Translations under genes and position numbers: made by a program
Part shown: positions 1-10,885 of the stretch, piece after piece
Layout of the letters: each line of letters opens with the position of its first letter
Numbering within the stretch: the first letter of the stretch is position 1
NCBI RefSeq assembly: GCF_014200595.1
Contig: NZ_JACHCG010000003.1
Coordinates: 348,084-412,083, forward strand
Length of the DNA: 64,000 nt
Direction: 5' to 3'
From: Pedobacter cryoconitis
GTDB taxonomy: Bacteria > Bacteroidota > Bacteroidia > Sphingobacteriales > Sphingobacteriaceae
The notes under the pieces: generated by a model
Database searches by the model: none
What the model was told of the DNA's origin: nothing
The model's input: the letters and a program-made list of their open reading frames with translations, nothing else

Positions 1-3000
1 AACACGGATCATTAGCTGGTAACCATTGCTGAGCTTCTTGTATCATGCTTAACCAGGGTACTAAAGGATCATTCGGGGTACGGGTAGTCCCGTCATATTT
101 GAAACCCTGCAAACGGTTGTACTGGAAGTACCAGCCAGCACTTGCTTCTGAACCGTCATTAGCGGCTGTGGCCTGCCCGTCTGAACCCAGGTTCTGGGCA
201 ATCCAACAGCGTGCTTCTCCGGAATAAGTGGTACTCACTGTTTTATAGTTGACTGTCTTGTCTACCGGTACACCGTTTAGTCCGGCAGTATGGGTAATTG
301 TAAAAGGTAAACAAACTTTAAAGCTCGCGACCAGGGGACTAAAGGCAGTACCTACACTATTGGCCGCAAAAGCGCGTACATAATAAACTGATTTTTCATC
401 CAGCCCCTTGAGCGTGCCGGTGATATCCCCGATTCCTGTGCCCAAAGGAATCACCTGGTCACCCATTCCAGGATTTCCAGTAGTGTTCCAGACTAATCCT
501 CTACTGGTTACAGCAGCTCCACCGCTATTGGTTACCGTAGCTGTGGCATCAGCTAAAGTAGCTGTAATGGTTTCTGAAGGAATGAGCACATTGCTTACTG
601 AAGGAAGACGTTTCACAACTTCGTCCTGCAAGCAGCGCAGCGGCAATCCGGCGGATTTCTCATTATAGGTTGTTCTTGAATTGGTAAAGTAATAACCCTG
701 GCTAACGTTGAGGTACATGGTACTGCTCCAGTAATTACTATTCACACCTCTGGTGCTTAAATTTCCGGCAGGAGTTATATCTCCGGCACCATGTAATTTT
801 AAGACCGAAGCATAAGCGTCGGCTGCATTCTTCCAGTTTTGAGGAGAAGCGATAGTACTGGCCCATTCTGTATTGGTCGGGATACGCCACCCGCTGCCCA
901 GCAGTTGTGTACATGGATCATTGGCTGCTGTCCAGCTTGAAGCATCATTGATCGGGGAAACCCAGGGGGCTATTACCTGGCCCGGTGTACGTGTTGTTCC
1001 ATCATACTGATAACCCTGTAAACGGTTAAACTGCCAGTACCAGCCTGAAGAAGATCCGGTGGCATCGTTAACGGCTGATGCCTGCCTGTCTGCGCCCAGG
1101 TTCTGGGTAATCCAGCATTTATCGGTACCTGATATTTTAGTACTGACTGATCCATAAGTTACAGTTTTGTCTACCGGGGCGCCATTCAGTCCTGCTCTGT
1201 GGATGACCGTAAATGGCATACAGATTTTAAAGCTGGTAGCAATTTCACTATAAGCTGTACCTACGCTATTGGTTGCAAAAGCTTTCACATAATAAGTAGG
1301 CCCGTTTTCCAGACCTGAAATCAGTCCGCTGATCGTTCCTGTACCAGAACCCATCGGCACCACCTGATCTGAAAGCGTCGGGTTGCCTGTGGTATTCCAC
1401 ACAAATCCACGGGCGGTTACCGTTGCATTTCCATCTGGGTTAATGACCGCAGATCCTTTAGCTGTAGTTTCAGTCATCTCTGCCAATGGCAGGATTACGT
1501 TGCTCACTGAAGGAAGTGTAGTGAGCACTTCGTTACGCAGACAACGGACAGGTAAACCTGCACCTTTATTAGCTACGTTTGCAACACCATTAGCCAGTAC
1601 ATTCCCAGCTCCTGAAGATACCGCTGAACTGCTCCAGTAACGGCTATCAGTGCCTCTTAAAGTTAAAACATCATTCGCAATACCACCCGCAGCATGAATT
1701 TTTAAGACAGAGTTATAAGTATCAGCACTTGTTCTCCAATATTGGGGAGCGGCAATTGCATTCTTCCATTCTGTACCGGTAGGCAATCTCCAGCCACCAC
1801 CCAGCATCCTGAAACAAGGATCATTGGCTGGTAACCACTGACCAGGTTCATCTATTGTTCCTATAAATGGAAGCAAAGGATCATTAGGTGTGCGGGCGGT
1901 TCCGTCGTGCTTGTAACCTTGTATCCTGTTAAACTGGAAGTACCAGCCAGCACTTGCTTCTGTGCCGTCACTCACTGAGGCAGCCTGCTGATCTGCACCC
2001 AGGTTCTGGGTAATCCAGCATCTGGCTTCACCCGAAACAGTGGTACTGATTGTTTTATAGGTTACTGTTTTATCAACTGGTGCACCATTTAATCCGGCGG
2101 TATGAATAATCGTAAACGGTAAACAAACTTTAAAGCTCGCTACCGAAGGACTAAAGGCAGTACCTGCACTGTTAGTTGCAAAAGCACGTACATAGAAAAC
2201 TGCTTTTTCATCAAGACCGCTCAGCAGGCCTTTCATTTCGCCCATTCCAGTACCCAAAGCAATCACATGATCTTCCATTCCAGGATTTCCGATGGTGTTC
2301 CAGACCAATCCTCTGCTGGTTACCGGGCTGCTGCCAGAATTGAGTACTGCTGCTAAAGCTTCGGCAGTAGCCGCTGTTATCGTAGCAGACGGAATCACAA
2401 CGTTACTTAAAGAAGGAACACTGGTCATACCTCCGTCTTGTAAACAGCGCAGCGGCAATCCAACGGATTTCTCATTGTAGCTTGTTCTTGAATTGGTAAA
2501 ATAATAACCCTGGCTAACATTGAGATACATGGTACTTGTCCAGTAATTACTATTCACACCTCTGGTGCTTAAATTTCCGGCAGCAGTTACATCTCCTGCA
2601 CCATGTAATTTTAATATAGATGCATAAGCATCAGCAGCATTCTTCCAGTTCTGAGGCGGGCCAATGGCAGCAGTCCATTCTGAATTGGTCGGGATACGCC
2701 AGCCGTTGCCCAGTAGTTGTGTACATGGGTCATTGGCCGCTGTCCAGCTTGAAGCATCATTGATTACAGACACCCATGGTGCCTCAACCTGGCCTGGCGT
2801 GCGCGTTGTTCCATCATACTGATAGCCTTGTAAACGGTTAAACTGCCAGTACCAGCCCGAAGATGCTGCTGATGCATCGTTCACTGCTGTTGCCTGCTGA
2901 TCTGCGCCCAGATTTCTGGTGATCCAGCATTTATAGTCTCCTGATATATTAGCGCCTACGCTTTCATAAGTAATTGTTTTATCTGTCGGTGCGCCGCTAA

Positions 3001-3040
3001 TTCCTGCTCTGTGTATAACCGTAAGTGGTTTACAGATTTT
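1..3040 (-). repeat. Composite FISUMP + FN3 units with 905-base period and 1812-base super-period
   Basis: Three complete FISUMP-like modules (about 2440-3040, 1533-2135 and 628-1232) and one partial module (1-325) alternate with single FN3-like repeats near 2190, 1285 and 380. Successive FN3 motifs are 905 bases apart. Odd and even units form two subtypes: the text around 600-850 is nearly the same as that around 2410-2660, and shared words are exactly 1812 bases apart (for example 791 and 2603, 831 and 2643). The high similarity suggests recent amplification of a two-module block. Confidence 0.85.
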
Positions 3041-6000
3041 AAAGTTTACTGCAACTGCACTGTAGGCTGTACCGACGTTATTAGTGGCATAAGCTCTGAC
3101 ATAATAAGTGGGCCCTTCTTCTAAGCCTTCCAGTACTCCGGTTATGGTATTGATATCTTTACTGGCAATCACATGATCTTCTAACGCAGGAGTTCCGGTT
3201 GTATTCCAAACGAGTCCGCTCGCTGTTACCGGAGCACCACCATCAGCAGTTACCGTTGCCGTTCCTCTTGCTGAATGATCTGTAATCTCAGACAATTTCA
3301 CTTGATCAACCACCGGAAGAATTGCAGCAGTAGTTACACTATCCTGTTTACCATAAGCAGTACCTACACTATTGGTGGCATAAGCTCTGTAATAATATTT
3401 AGTAGCTAAGGTTAATGTTTTAGGATTACTCACGAAGATACCCGTTCCAGCACCATCAACTGTCCTCAGCGTAGAAGCAATAGTAGGTTCAGGGGTTATG
3501 CTCATCACAACTCCTCTTGAAGTTACAGCCGCACCACCGTCCATAGTCACTTCTCCACCTGTGGTTAAGGTCGTGCTTAAAATATTCGTAGCTGTGGTAG
3601 TGGTTACTGTTGGGATATTAATGGTTGTTAAACTATCCAGGTTACCATAACTTGTACCTACTGCATTGGTTACATAGGCTTTTACATAATAAGTGGTACC
3701 TACTTTTAACCCGGTAATACTACTGCTAAAATTAGCTGCGCTTGCACCATTAAGCGTTTTACCCGGATCTTCTATGGTTGGGTTTTTAGTTTCACTCCAG
3801 CATACCCCTTTCTGAATAATTCCTGTTCCGCCGTCACTTGTAATCGTACCACCAGAAGTCGCAGAGTTTTTAGTAATTGCGCCTGGTTTGGTCGTGGTCA
3901 CTTTAGCAAAATCAGGTGTACTGAATGTGGTTGATTTCACGCTGTATCCTGTTCCTGTGGCATTTTTACCATATGCCCAGATATAATATTTAGTAGCTGG
4001 CAATAAATTGGCAGGTGTTCCTGAAATTGAAGTCCCGACTGCGCCAATACTTAAGTTATTTCCATCCGCAGCAGCCGGAATAACATCTGCTGTATTCCAG
4101 ATAAAGCCAAGATCTGTGATTACAGATCCGCCATTAAATGACAAGCTGGCTAAAGCCGCAGCACTATTCAGCTGAATATTAGAAACCGTTACAGCGCTAA
4201 GGTTAGGTACAACCCCTGCTGAAGTCAGCACAATTTCATTTCCATAAGCAGTACCCACGCTATTGGTTGCAAATGCACGTACATAATAAGTTGCCCCTGG
4301 GATCAGTCCACCAAAAACATTGTCAAATATGCCTGTACCTGCGGTACCATTTACAATTTTCCCCGTAGAAGCAACTGTTGGTAAAGTAGTGGTGCCCCAG
4401 ACAAATCCACGGGTGACAACTGGCATTCCACCGTCATCGGTAATCTCTGCAATACCTTTTGATGAATAGCCATCTATAGAGGTTATACTAGTGGTTGTTA
4501 ACGTTGGCAAGCTCACCGAATTGGTTTTAAGCTGCGCCTGACTTCCATAAGTGATACCAACTAAATTGGTGGCATAAGCTCTCACATAATAAGTTGTATT
4601 CGGTACCATGTCAAATAGATCAGCCGTGAAAGTACCTATACCTTTAGTCACGTTATCTACTGTTTTAGTAGCCAGTGCAATAGTCGGATCACTGTATCTA
4701 TCCCAAACAATTCCTCTGCTTAGGATTGGTGTTCTTCCATCATCGGTAATTTCTCCACCGCTGGTTGCTGTAGTCGCACGGATATTCGTGATTGGTGAAG
4801 TCGCTGTTAAAGTTGGAGGAGCCAGTGTAATAAATGATTCTTCCAGACCGTAGGCTACTCCGATCCCATTCACAGCATAAGCTCTCACATAGTAAATTGT
4901 ATTCGGCAACAGACCTGTTATTTTACCGATAAAATCTCCATCACCGCCATTTACATCAACTGTTTTTGTCAATAAGGTATTGGTCGGGTTCTGTTGCGTA
5001 CTCCAGCAAATACCACGTTTAGTCACTGTGGCCCCACCATCACTGGTAATTTTGCCACCACTGGTTGCTGTTGTACCTGTTATTTCTGTCACCTTAGTGG
5101 TTAACAGAATTGGCGAAGTCGGGAATATAGTTACGGTTAACTGGTTGCCATAAGTTATACCGGCACTGTTTTCTGCATAAGCACGTACATAATAAGCGGT
5201 ACTTCTGACTAAGTTTTTAAGTTCACTGATAAAAGTGTTCTGACCAGCGCCTTCATTTGTTCTGTTGACAAGCTCTGTTTTAGGATCAAAGTCTATTTTG
5301 CTGCTCCAGACAATACCTTTGCTGGTAATTGCTGCTCCGCCAGCTGAGGTAATGATACCTCCACTGCTCGCGGTAGTTCCGCTGGTGATTACAGGATCTG
5401 TGGTCGTTAAAGTTGGAGGGACTGCTGCTGAAACAAAACTAATTTCATTCCCGTAAGCTGTACCTAAACCGTTGGTCGCGTAGGCTCTGACATAGTATAA
5501 AGTTGAAGGTGCAAGGTTTTTCAGCTGACTGATAAAAGTGCCTGTTCCTTTGTCAATTGTTTTAGACAGGAGTTCTGAAGTGGGGTTTGGACTGGTACTC
5601 CAGCATAAGCCTTGTACGGTTACTTTTGAACCACCATCACTGCTGATTACCCCTCCGCTCATGGCAGATCCTGCTGCATTCTCAGAGATTTCGGTCGTGG
5701 TTAAAGTAGCATAGTTTTGCGTGGTAAAGCTCAATTCATTTCCATAACCAATGCCCACTCTATTAGTGGCATAAGCGCGGATATAATAAGTGGTACCCGG
5801 TTTCAGGCCGGTAACCTGGCTGTTAAAGATTCCTTTTCCTGCACCACCTTCCAGCGTTCTGTGAACAGTTTCTGTTTCTGGGTTAAAGTTAGGTGTGGTG
5901 CTCCAGACTACCCCGCGTATGGTGGTAGGAACTCCACCTTCTTCGGTAATATTTCCACCACTGTAGGCAGTAGTCCCGGTAATCAGAACTGGGTTAACGG

Positions 6001-9000
6001 TTGTGAGTAATGGCAGTCCCGGAGGATAGGTTGTGAAGCCAACCTGCTGCCCGTAAGCTGTACCTGCAACATTGGTTGCATAAGCTTTTACATAATACCT
6101 GGTATCAGCCATCAGGTCTTTCAGCTGACTGTCGAAACTACCTGTACCTCCGCCATTAATAGTTTTATCCGGTGATAAAGGATTTGGTTCAAAGTTTTCT
6201 ACTGTACTCCAGTAAACTCCGCGGTTGCTGATTATACCGCCGCTGGCACTGGTAATTGTACCCCCCATTAAACCTGTGGTATTGGTGATTAATCCTGGTG
6301 AATTCGTCACAATAACCGGTAATCCAATCGTCGTGAAACTGGTCAGATCTCCGTAAGAAGTTTCTGCGCTATTCATGGCATAAGCCCGTACATAATAGGT
6401 TGTGCCTGGTTTAAGGTTGTTCATGCTGGCCACGAAAACTCCTTTATCCTGACCTGCCATGGCAATTTTATTCTTCGAGATCGTGTCCGGATTGAAATCA
6501 GGGTAAAGACTCCAGACAATACCCATGGTTTTCACTGTTGTATTTCCATTGCTGATTATATTTCCTCCACCAACGGCAGTTGTTCCTGTAATCTGGCTGA
6601 TTGCACTGGTGGTCACTGTCGCTGCAATAGATGGTTTGGTCACAAAACTTTCCAGGTTTCCATAACCGTAACCAACACCATTGCGGGCATAAGCACGTAC
6701 ATAATATTGAGTCCCTGGGGTCAGGTTAGTGATGTTACTTCCATAAATACCTTTACCTGAACCTGTTTGCGTAGTACGATCGATTAGTATGGATTCAGGA
6801 ATAAAATCTGCCTGGGTACTCCAGATTACACCACGTGTAGTGGATGGTGCTCCTCCTTCATCAGTAATATTCCCTCCGCTTGCAGCGCTGGTTACTGTGA
6901 GCTGGTTGGGTACGGTAGTGGTTAATACCGGAACTGTAGCCGGGTTTGTCGTTAAACTAACCTGCTGACCATAAGACATTCCTGTATTGGTAAACGCATA
7001 AGCGCGGATATAATATTTAGTCGATGGAGCCAGGTTTTTTAAGAAACTGTCAAAATTTCCCGTACCCGCTCTGTCTTCTGTTTTATCCAGAGAAAGTTCA
7101 TCGGGTTCAAAGTTTTCAATTGTACTCCAGAATACCCCGCGGCCTGTAACCGGAGAACCGCCGGAATCAGAAATAGTACCTCCGGTAACAGCAGTAGTAT
7201 GGGTAATCAGTGAGGGTAAAGTGGTTACAATAGTTGCCTTCCTGGTGGTGACAAAACTCAGGATATTTCCATAGGCAGTACCCGCTTTACTTACTGCATA
7301 AGCGCAAACGTAATAAGTTTTACCGATGGAAAGGTTAGTCAGGTTGCTCGTAAAAACCCCTTTTCCATAACCTGTTTCTGCGGTTCTGTTCGTGAGTTCA
7401 GCAGCAGGATCGAAATCAGGGTTCAGGCTCCAGATCACTCCTCTTGTAGTAATCAGTGCACCGCCATCACTGGTAATATTTCCACCGCTAATCGCAGCTG
7501 CACCTGTAATCCCAGTAATTTTAGTGGTCACCAGTGTTGCTTTTACAGCAGGTTTGGTCTCTACTATCTCCTGATTTCCATAAGCAGTACCGGCAAAGTT
7601 AGTAGCAAAAGCACGGACATAATAGGTTGTAGAACCCATCAGGTCTTTAAGGTCTGCGGTAAAGCTACCAGAACCGGAGCCGGCAATAACAAACTGATCG
7701 GCTATGGTTGGATCAGGGTCCGTACTCCAGCAAATTCCGTTGCTCTGGATATAAGATCCGCCATTGCTCAGGATTGTTCCCCCGCTGGTTGCAGCGGTAC
7801 TGGTAATCGTTTGTGCGATAGGTTTCAGGGTCGTTAAGGTAGCCAGTGTAGCTGTTCTTAAAACCACCTGGTTGCCAAAAGTCAAGCCTGCGGAGTTTGC
7901 CGCGTAAGCGCGTGCATAATAAGTAGTACCAGGAGTCAGGCCCTGGAGTACACTCACAAAATCCCCGGTCGCATTCTGTACTGTTTTTTGAGTGGTTGCT
8001 GTATCTGGTTGAAAACCGGAAAGCGTATTCCAGACTACTCCTGCCCCGGAAAGCAGTGCGCCTCCGTTACTCAAAAGATGTCCGCCGCTCACTGCGGTAC
8101 TTCCGGTAATAGCTGTTGCTTCTATAGTGGTCAATATGGGCGAAACCGGAGGGATTGTGGTAAAGCTGATCTCATTACCATAAGAAACACCTGCTTTATT
8201 TATCGCATAGGCTTTTACATAATAGGTTGTACTTCCCATTAAATCTTTAATAGGGTCGATAAAAGTTCCGATACCTATACCATTCTGGGTTCTTGTAGTA
8301 AGGTCAATAGTCGGGTTTCCTTTAGTATTCCATACAATTCCACTCTTGGTAACTTTATCGCCACCATCACTAAAAATATCTCCTCCGCTTGTTGCAGTTA
8401 TACTGGTCAGGTTACTGGCCGGAGTGGTAATCAGTGAGGCCAGTGTATAGGTTTTAAAGCTGACTTCTTCGCCATAACCGACTCCTGCACTATTCATAGC
8501 GTAAGCCCTTACGTAATAAGTTTTGTTAGGTAAAAGTTCGCTGAGTGTACTGGTAAACCTGGTAAGCTTTTCAGTCTGACTGGTTTTATTTCCAGCAGAA
8601 AGATCGGGTGTAAATCCTGAAGTCAGGCTCCAGATTACGCCATGACTGGTCACTTCTGCACCCCCGCTACCCGTAATATTTCCTCCTCCTTTTGCGGTAG
8701 TTCCATCGCCGCCGTCTACTGCTAAAGTAACCACAGCTGGTTTTTCTGGCGGAGCGGTCGTCACGAGTTGAACTGCTCCATAACTGGTGCCTACATAGTT
8801 GGTCGCATAGGCACGCAGATAGTATTTTGTACTACCCATCAGGTCTTTTAAGTCACTGGTAAAGATCCCTGTTCCTCTGCCGTCTTTCGTCAGATCCCCT
8901 TCAATGGTTGGGTTCTCTGCTGTACTCCATACCAGTCCTCTGCTGAGTACCGTCATACGTCCATCGTCAGTAATATTTCCCCCACTGCTGATGCTTGTAC

Positions 9001-10885
9001 TTTTAATCAGTATTGCAGGAGTTGTGGTTAAAGCTGGGAGTTGTGGAGTTGTAAAAACCATTTCCTCTCCATAACCTGTCCCTTTACTGTTAGTAGCATA
9101 GGCCCTCACATAGTATTTAGTTCCCGGAGTAAGTGCATTCAGATAGTTATTATAAATGCCTTTACCATTACCGGAGATATTTTGTGTTGTTTTCGTAGCC
9201 AGCGCAATTGTAGGCTGCGGACTGGTACTCCAGACTACGCCACGCTTAGTGATTGCTGATACACCATTACTGGTAATATCGCCGCCTGTCATCGCATTGG
9301 TTCCGTTATAACTTTCTATAGATCCGTCGATATGACTGGCCATATCATAATTAAAGGGTTGAATGGTACTGATTGTAGGTACAGAACTTGTTACGAAACT
9401 GGATTCACTGCTATAGCTGATGCCCACACTGTTTTTAGCGTAAGCACGAACGTAATAAAGTGTGCCTTCCTGCAAGTTGGTCAGGTTGCAAATAAATGTA
9501 CCGATATCTGTTGCGTTCACAGTTGTGGAGGGGCCATAGATAATATTCACGCGATCAGTACTCCAGCTCATACCGCGTTCGGTAACCACTTCTCCTCCAT
9601 TATTGATGATGGTCACTTCGCTGACTGCCGATTTATCGGTGATGTCAGTGATTTTAATGTTTGGTGAACTCAATACAGGCGCTGTTGCACGCGGGGTAGT
9701 AAATTGTAACAGGTTACCATAAGCGGTTCCTATCACATTGACGGCATAAGCCATCACATAATAGGTGGTATTTCTTAACAGGTCAATTAACCGGCTTGGG
9801 AATATCCCCACACCTGAACCATCGAGTGTGGTAACGGCATCCGGATCGTTTGCAGGGTCTGCTGTTTTACTCCAGATAATTCCTCTTTTAGTAACCGGGG
9901 CACCGCCATCACTTCTGATATCACCACCACTATTAGCCATCACGGGTGAGAAGTTATCGATGTCTAACGTGATAATATCCGGCAGGGAAGCCAGTGCAGA
10001 AGTGAAAGTTAAATCCTCTCCATAGACAATACCTGCGCTGTTGATTGCATAAGCTCTCACATGGTAAACGGTATTGGCTTTGAGTCCGGAGATCACTCCT
10101 GGAAAAATCCCGGTATCGTTTCCAAATACTGCATTCTCTGTTTTACTGCTCAGCGTGATTTCCGGATTGGCTGAGGTATCCCAGCAAATTCCATAAGTGG
10201 TAATTGCAGATCCGCCATTACTGATAATGTTGGTGCCGCTGAGCGCAGAAATATTGGTAATTTTTGTAGGGATCAGGGTAGAAATTACAGGAAGACAACT
10301 AATGTCATTCCATACGGTACCGGTATAGTAACGAATAGCTTTTGATTGTGTATTGATATAAATAGCGCCCGGAGATAAGCCTAAAGGTGCGGGGTTACTG
10401 TTCAGCACAGGAAGTTTAGAGATCTTCATTCCACTGTTGGTAGAAAAGCCTGTGTTTTGGGTAAAGCCACCTTTGCCATAAAGTTTGGCGACAGCCCACC
10501 AGGCAAACCCATCATAAACTTTCATCGTGTTTTCCGTTTTTGAGAAATACACGCCTCCGGTTGCATTGGTCCCTGCGGGTTCAGCAGCCAGTGCTGATAA
10601 ATAAGGTATACCGGTTTTTACTTCGAAATAGTCTTTAACAGTAGTACTATTAAGGTTACTGCTGCATAGTGTTTCCCAGGTTGATCCGTTATAAATCAGG
10701 GGTTGTTTGTCAGTACTGCTATAGATCAGCATGCCCGTTGCCGGGGCTGCTACAGCCGAAGGCACTAAAACAGGTAAGTGAGGAATTCCCCCGATTACTC
10801 TGAAATAGCCCTGTGCCGAAACGTTTGAAATTCCAACGAGCAAGAAGAAAGTTATAAGCTGAACTGTATGTAGTAGTTTCTTCAA
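1..10885 (-). CDS. Giant secreted FN3-like/FISUMP repeat protein (3' end outside window)
   Basis: The minus frame stays coherent from 10885 to the window edge: the YYVRAYA-type motif falls in the same phase at every point checked between 10045 and 377. That gives at least 3628 codons. No ATG lies between the in-frame stop at 10919-10921 and the signal peptide, so I take TTG at 10885 (MKKLLHTVQLITFFLLVGIS...SAQ). About 180 N-terminal residues follow with Y-N-G-x-x-W modules. Next come 24 FN3-like repeats of about 100 residues, each with GGxVTxRGxxW and YYVRAYAxNxxGTxYG motifs. After those, FISUMP-like modules (CWITQNLG, NDPC, GWRxPTxTEW, YWSS, LRC) alternate with single FN3-like repeats. The protein is probably a surface stalk with binding heads. 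It starts 45 bases after the tail-fibre-like gene, so it is probably the last operon member seen. Cysteines are concentrated in the FISUMP modules. Anchor and C-terminus are not visible. Confidence 0.9.
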   Translation of the reverse strand, partial: MKKLLHTVQLITFFLLVGISNVSAQGYFRVIGGIPHLPVLVPSAVAAPATGMLIYSSTDKQPLIYNGSTWETLCSSNLNSTTVKDYFEVKTGIPYLSALAAEPAGTNATGGVYFSKTENTMKVYDGFAWWAVAKLYGKGGFTQNTGFSTNSGMKISKLPVLNSNPAPLGLSPGAIYINTQSKAIRYYTGTVWNDISCLPVISTLIPTKITNISALSGTNIISNGGSAITTYGICWDTSANPEITLSSKTENAVFGNDTGIFPGVISGLKANTVYHVRAYAINSAGIVYGEDLTFTSALASLPDIITLDIDNFSPVMANSGGDIRSDGGAPVTKRGIIWSKTADPANDPDAVTTLDGSGVGIFPSRLIDLLRNTTYYVMAYAVNVIGTAYGNLLQFTTPRATAPVLSSPNIKITDITDKSAVSEVTIINNGGEVVTERGMSWSTDRVNIIYGPSTTVNATDIGTFICNLTNLQEGTLYYVRAYAKNSVGISYSSESSFVTSSVPTISTIQPFNYDMASHIDGSIESYNGTNAMTGGDITSNGVSAITKRGVVWSTSPQPTIALATKTTQNISGNGKGIYNNYLNALTPGTKYYVRAYATNSKGTGYGEEMVFTTPQLPALTTTPAILIKSTSISSGGNITDDGRMTVLSRGLVWSTAENPTIEGDLTKDGRGTGIFTSDLKDLMGSTKYYLRAYATNYVGTSYGAVQLVTTAPPEKPAVVTLAVDGGDGTTAKGGGNITGSGGAEVTSHGVIWSLTSGFTPDLSAGNKTSQTEKLTRFTSTLSELLPNKTYYVRAYAMNSAGVGYGEEVSFKTYTLASLITTPASNLTSITATSGGDIFSDGGDKVTKSGIVWNTKGNPTIDLTTRTQNGIGIGTFIDPIKDLMGSTTYYVKAYAINKAGVSYGNEISFTTIPPVSPILTTIEATAITGSTAVSGGHLLSNGGALLSGAGVVWNTLSGFQPDTATTQKTVQNATGDFVSVLQGLTPGTTYYARAYAANSAGLTFGNQVVLRTATLATLTTLKPIAQTITSTAATSGGTILSNGGSYIQSNGICWSTDPDPTIADQFVIAGSGSGSFTADLKDLMGSTTYYVRAFATNFAGTAYGNQEIVETKPAVKATLVTTKITGITGAAAISGGNITSDGGALITTRGVIWSLNPDFDPAAELTNRTAETGYGKGVFTSNLTNLSIGKTYYVCAYAVSKAGTAYGNILSFVTTRKATIVTTLPSLITHTTAVTGGTISDSGGSPVTGRGVFWSTIENFEPDELSLDKTEDRAGTGNFDSFLKNLAPSTKYYIRAYAFTNTGMSYGQQVSLTTNPATVPVLTTTVPNQLTVTSAASGGNITDEGGAPSTTRGVIWSTQADFIPESILIDRTTQTGSGKGIYGSNITNLTPGTQYYVRAYARNGVGYGYGNLESFVTKPSIAATVTTSAISQITGTTAVGGGNIISNGNTTVKTMGIVWSLYPDFNPDTISKNKIAMAGQDKGVFVASMNNLKPGTTYYVRAYAMNSAETSYGDLTSFTTIGLPVIVTNSPGLITNTTGLMGGTITSASGGIISNRGVYWSTVENFEPNPLSPDKTINGGGTGSFDSQLKDLMADTRYYVKAYATNVAGTAYGQQVGFTTYPPGLPLLTTVNPVLITGTTAYSGGNITEEGGVPTTIRGVVWSTTPNFNPETETVHRTLEGGAGKGIFNSQVTGLKPGTTYYIRAYATNRVGIGYGNELSFTTQNYATLTTTEISENAAGSAMSGGVISSDGGSKVTVQGLCWSTSPNPTSELLSKTIDKGTGTFISQLKNLAPSTLYYVRAYATNGLGTAYGNEISFVSAAVPPTLTTTDPVITSGTTASSGGIITSAGGAAITSKGIVWSSKIDFDPKTELVNRTNEGAGQNTFISELKNLVRSTAYYVRAYAENSAGITYGNQLTVTIFPTSPILLTTKVTEITGTTATSGGKITSDGGATVTKRGICWSTQQNPTNTLLTKTVDVNGGDGDFIGKITGLLPNTIYYVRAYAVNGIGVAYGLEESFITLAPPTLTATSPITNIRATTATSGGEITDDGRTPILSRGIVWDRYSDPTIALATKTVDNVTKGIGTFTADLFDMVPNTTYYVRAYATNLVGITYGSQAQLKTNSVSLPTLTTTSITSIDGYSSKGIAEITDDGGMPVVTRGFVWGTTTLPTVASTGKIVNGTAGTGIFDNVFGGLIPGATYYVRAFATNSVGTAYGNEIVLTSAGVVPNLSAVTVSNIQLNSAAALASLSFNGGSVITDLGFIWNTADVIPAAADGNNLSIGAVGTSISGTPANLLPATKYYIWAYGKNATGTGYSVKSTTFSTPDFAKVTTTKPGAITKNSATSGGTITSDGGTGIIQKGVCWSETKNPTIEDPGKTLNGASAANFSSSITGLKVGTTYYVKAYVTNAVGTSYGNLDSLTTINIPTVTTTTATNILSTTLTTGGEVTMDGGAAVTSRGVVMSITPEPTIASTLRTVDGAGTGIFVSNPKTLTLATKYYYRAYATNSVGTAYGKQDSVTTAAILPVVDQVKLSEITDHSARGTATVTADGGAPVTASGLVWNTTGTPALEDHVIASKDINTITGVLEGLEEGPTYYVRAYATNNVGTAYSAVAVNFKICKPLTVIHRAGISGAPTDKTITYESVGANISGDYKCWITRNLGADQQATAVNDASAASSGWYWQFNRLQGYQYDGTTRTPGQVEAPWVSVINDASSWTAANDPCTQLLGNGWRIPTNSEWTAAIGPPQNWKNAADAYASILKLHGAGDVTAAGNLSTRGVNSNYWTSTMYLNVSQGYYFTNSRTSYNEKSVGLPLRCLQDGGMTSVPSLSNVVIPSATITAATAEALAAVLNSGSSPVTSRGLVWNTIGNPGMEDHVIALGTGMGEMKGLLSGLDEKAVFYVRAFATNSAGTAFSPSVASFKVCLPFTIIHTAGLNGAPVDKTVTYKTISTTVSGEARCWITQNLGADQQAASVSDGTEASAGWYFQFNRIQGYKHDGTARTPNDPLLPFIGTIDEPGQWLPANDPCFRMLGGGWRLPTGTEWKNAIAAPQYWRTSADTYNSVLKIHAAGGIANDVLTLRGTDSRYWSSSAVSSGAGNVLANGVANVANKGAGLPVRCLRNEVLTTLPSVSNVILPLAEMTETTAKGSAVINPDGNATVTARGFVWNTTGNPTLSDQVVPMGSGTGTISGLISGLENGPTYYVKAFATNSVGTAYSEIATSFKICMPFTVIHRAGLNGAPVDKTVTYGSVSTKISGTDKCWITQNLGADRQASAVNDATGSSSGWYWQFNRLQGYQYDGTTRTPGQVIAPWVSPINDASSWTAANDPCTQLLGSGWRIPTNTEWASTIASPQNWKNAADAYASVLKLHGAGDITPAGNLSTRGVNSNYWSSTMYLNVSQGYYFTNSRTTYNEKSAGLPLRCLQDEVVKRLPSVSNVLIPSETITATLADATATVTNSGGAAVTSRGLVWNTTGNPGMGDQVIPLGTGIGDITGTLKGLDEKSVYYVRAFAANSVGTAFSPLVASFKVCLPFTITHTAGLNGVPVDKTVNYKTVSTTYSGEARCWIAQNLGSDGQATAANDGSEASAGWYFQYNRLQGFKYDGTTRTPNDPLVPWLSMIQEAQQWLPANDPC
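3040..10290 (-). repeat. Array of 24 consecutive FN3-like repeats, about 300 bases each
   Basis: The tyrosine-rich G-strand motif (YYVRAYAxN) recurs at about 10045, 9745, 9445, 9103, 8808, 8505, 8215, 7912, 7615, 7310, 7005, 6700, 6390, 6085, 5780, 5485, 5185, 4880, 4580, 4275, 3970, 3675, 3385 and 3095. Copies are diverged at DNA level but keep length close to a multiple of three near 300 bases, so the array is coding. Each copy also has a GGxVTxxGxxWS motif about 50 residues before the tyrosines. This is the FN3-like repeat common in secreted Bacteroidota proteins, and it probably forms a rigid extended stalk. Confidence 0.85.

Noticed and set aside
3000..10300. A non-ribosomal peptide or other modular enzyme gene, because of the long array of about 300-base units
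   Set aside because: Each unit is about 100 residues with FN3-like motifs (YYVRAYAxN) and no catalytic motifs, and the protein starts with a signal peptide.
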